This document shows positions 6,853 through 7,536 of a stretch of 7,536 nt of DNA, one piece after another. Both the position numbers and the translations under genes were made by a program. Under the pieces are notes generated by a model that saw only the letters and a list, made by a program, of their open reading frames with translations, did not search any database and was not told the DNA's origin. This DNA comes from Cyclobacteriaceae bacterium (GTDB taxonomy: Bacteria > Bacteroidota > Bacteroidia > Cytophagales > Cyclobacteriaceae). Each line of letters begins with the position of its first letter. Within the stretch, counting starts at the first letter, position 1. The stretch spans positions 1 through 7,536 of the forward strand of contig JANYKP010000118.1 of NCBI GenBank assembly GCA_025358195.1. The letters are read 5' to 3'.

Positions 6853-7536
6853 CTAGGTTTTACTTGCTGCCCAATCTACGCGGTACAAGTTTTGTGTGCC
6901 CAACGGCTCGTTCAGATGAATGGTGCCGGTATGAATAAAAGAGTAGGACCCTGAATCCAACACGAGAGAAGCGGCAAAGGGTTCACTGGCATAAATGCTC
7001 CCGGGTGCAGCCAGTGCAAAGATCCCTTTAAGAATTCCGGTATGCGTGCCGGTCAGCGTTTTTTTATCTTCCAGTTGCTGGACCACCACAGGCCCAGCAT
7101 GAAGACCTACTTTGTATTTTGTTTGCGGACTTTTTCTTTCTATGTCCGTTATGATATTCTTGCAAAAAGAAATTGCACGATAGGAGGAAGTGAAACCTGC
7201 ATACACGGTTTCTCCCTCAACATCTAAAGCAATCATTTCCTGTGCCAACTCACGTTCCATTTTTTTTGCCAGCCGGTGTGCTTCATTGAGAATGGGGCCT
7301 TGAAATGAAATTGCCGCCATGTACGCCACACGCCGGCCGGGCTGCGCGGTCGTATGATCGGTAGAAGATTTTTCGGGTTGTGTGCTGGATGTGCTTAGAA
7401 ATTTTGATGGATCAATATTTTGCACACGGGACGGAAAAGGCCAAAGTTTCAACAAGTCACGGGTGCCACCCTCTTTCAAGGCGCGGTCCCATTCGGACAA
7501 GACTGTGATCAAATAGGGTTCGGCGTGCAACATTCT
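6853..7536 (-). CDS. Degenerate class III nucleotidyl cyclase-like protein (probably partial at its 5' end)
   Basis: The minus-strand frame ends with TAG at 6855-6853 and stays open to the right edge. An ATG at 7533 would give 226 residues, but the frame continues upstream (AGA codon), so the true start is probably outside the window. Numbering is from that ATG. Residues 1-45 (EPYLITVLSEWDRALKEGG) are unrecognised and could be the end of a larger upstream domain. Residues 46-66 are a Ser/Thr-rich linker. Residues 68-220 follow the class III adenylate/guanylate cyclase order: RVAYMAAISF, EMIALDVEGETVYAGF (usual GDG position), a helix with SFCKNIITDI, KVGLHAGPVV (usual GIH-G motif), GILKGIFALAAPGSIYASE (usual VN-AAR-A-G-I motif) and LGTQNLYRV at the end. 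The two metal-binding aspartates and the Asn/Arg pair used in catalysis are not visible, so it is probably inactive as a cyclase and may act as a regulatory or nucleotide-sensing module. No operon partner is visible. Confidence 0.7.
   Translation of the reverse strand, partial: RMLHAEPYLITVLSEWDRALKEGGTRDLLKLWPFPSRVQNIDPSKFLSTSSTQPEKSSTDHTTAQPGRRVAYMAAISFQGPILNEAHRLAKKMERELAQEMIALDVEGETVYAGFTSSYRAISFCKNIITDIERKSPQTKYKVGLHAGPVVVQQLEDKKTLTGTHTGILKGIFALAAPGSIYASEPFAASLVLDSGSYSFIHTGTIHLNEPLGTQNLYRVDWAASKT

Overview
The window looks like a chromosomal segment from a Bacteroidota bacterium, most likely a Cytophagales-type lineage. The reasons are a very large peptidase C25 (PorU-like) protein ending in a type IX secretion (T9SS) sorting domain, a padR-pspC gene pair of the kind common in this phylum, start sites without clear Shine-Dalgarno sequences, and a moderate base composition. 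The genus assignment is inference; no rRNA or marker gene is present.

Layout. (1) Positions 1-1530, minus strand: a short PadR-family winged-helix regulator (1530-1189), then after a 37-bp gap a membrane protein with two PspC domains, cut by the left window edge. These two probably form one operon and a membrane-linked regulatory unit. (2) Positions 1531-1695: a divergent 165-bp intergenic region with two different short tandem motifs. AAGTACTAT occurs twice at a 17-bp period on the padR side. AAATAGCG(C/T)ATTTAC occurs twice at a 24-bp period directly before the large plus-strand gene. (3) Positions 1696-6675, plus strand: a 1659-residue exported protein with a signal peptide, PorU-type N-terminal region, C25 cysteine peptidase core with visible His and Cys, CARDB/Ig-like modules, a region resembling the FAM3/ILEI fold, and a C-terminal T9SS type A sorting domain. 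The best match is the PorU2-type putative sortase. (4) Positions 6676-6852: a convergent intergenic spacer without a convincing terminator. (5) Positions 7536-6853, minus strand: a protein, possibly incomplete at the right edge, whose C-terminal part looks like a class III nucleotidyl cyclase domain that has lost its catalytic residues.

How the genes relate. The padR-pspC pair is probably controlled from the divergent spacer, possibly by autoregulation. The PorU2-like protein would work at the outer membrane or cell surface with T9SS components encoded elsewhere, since no other T9SS gene lies here. The cyclase-like gene has no evident functional tie to its neighbours. I see no mobile element, CRISPR array, RNA gene or defence system.
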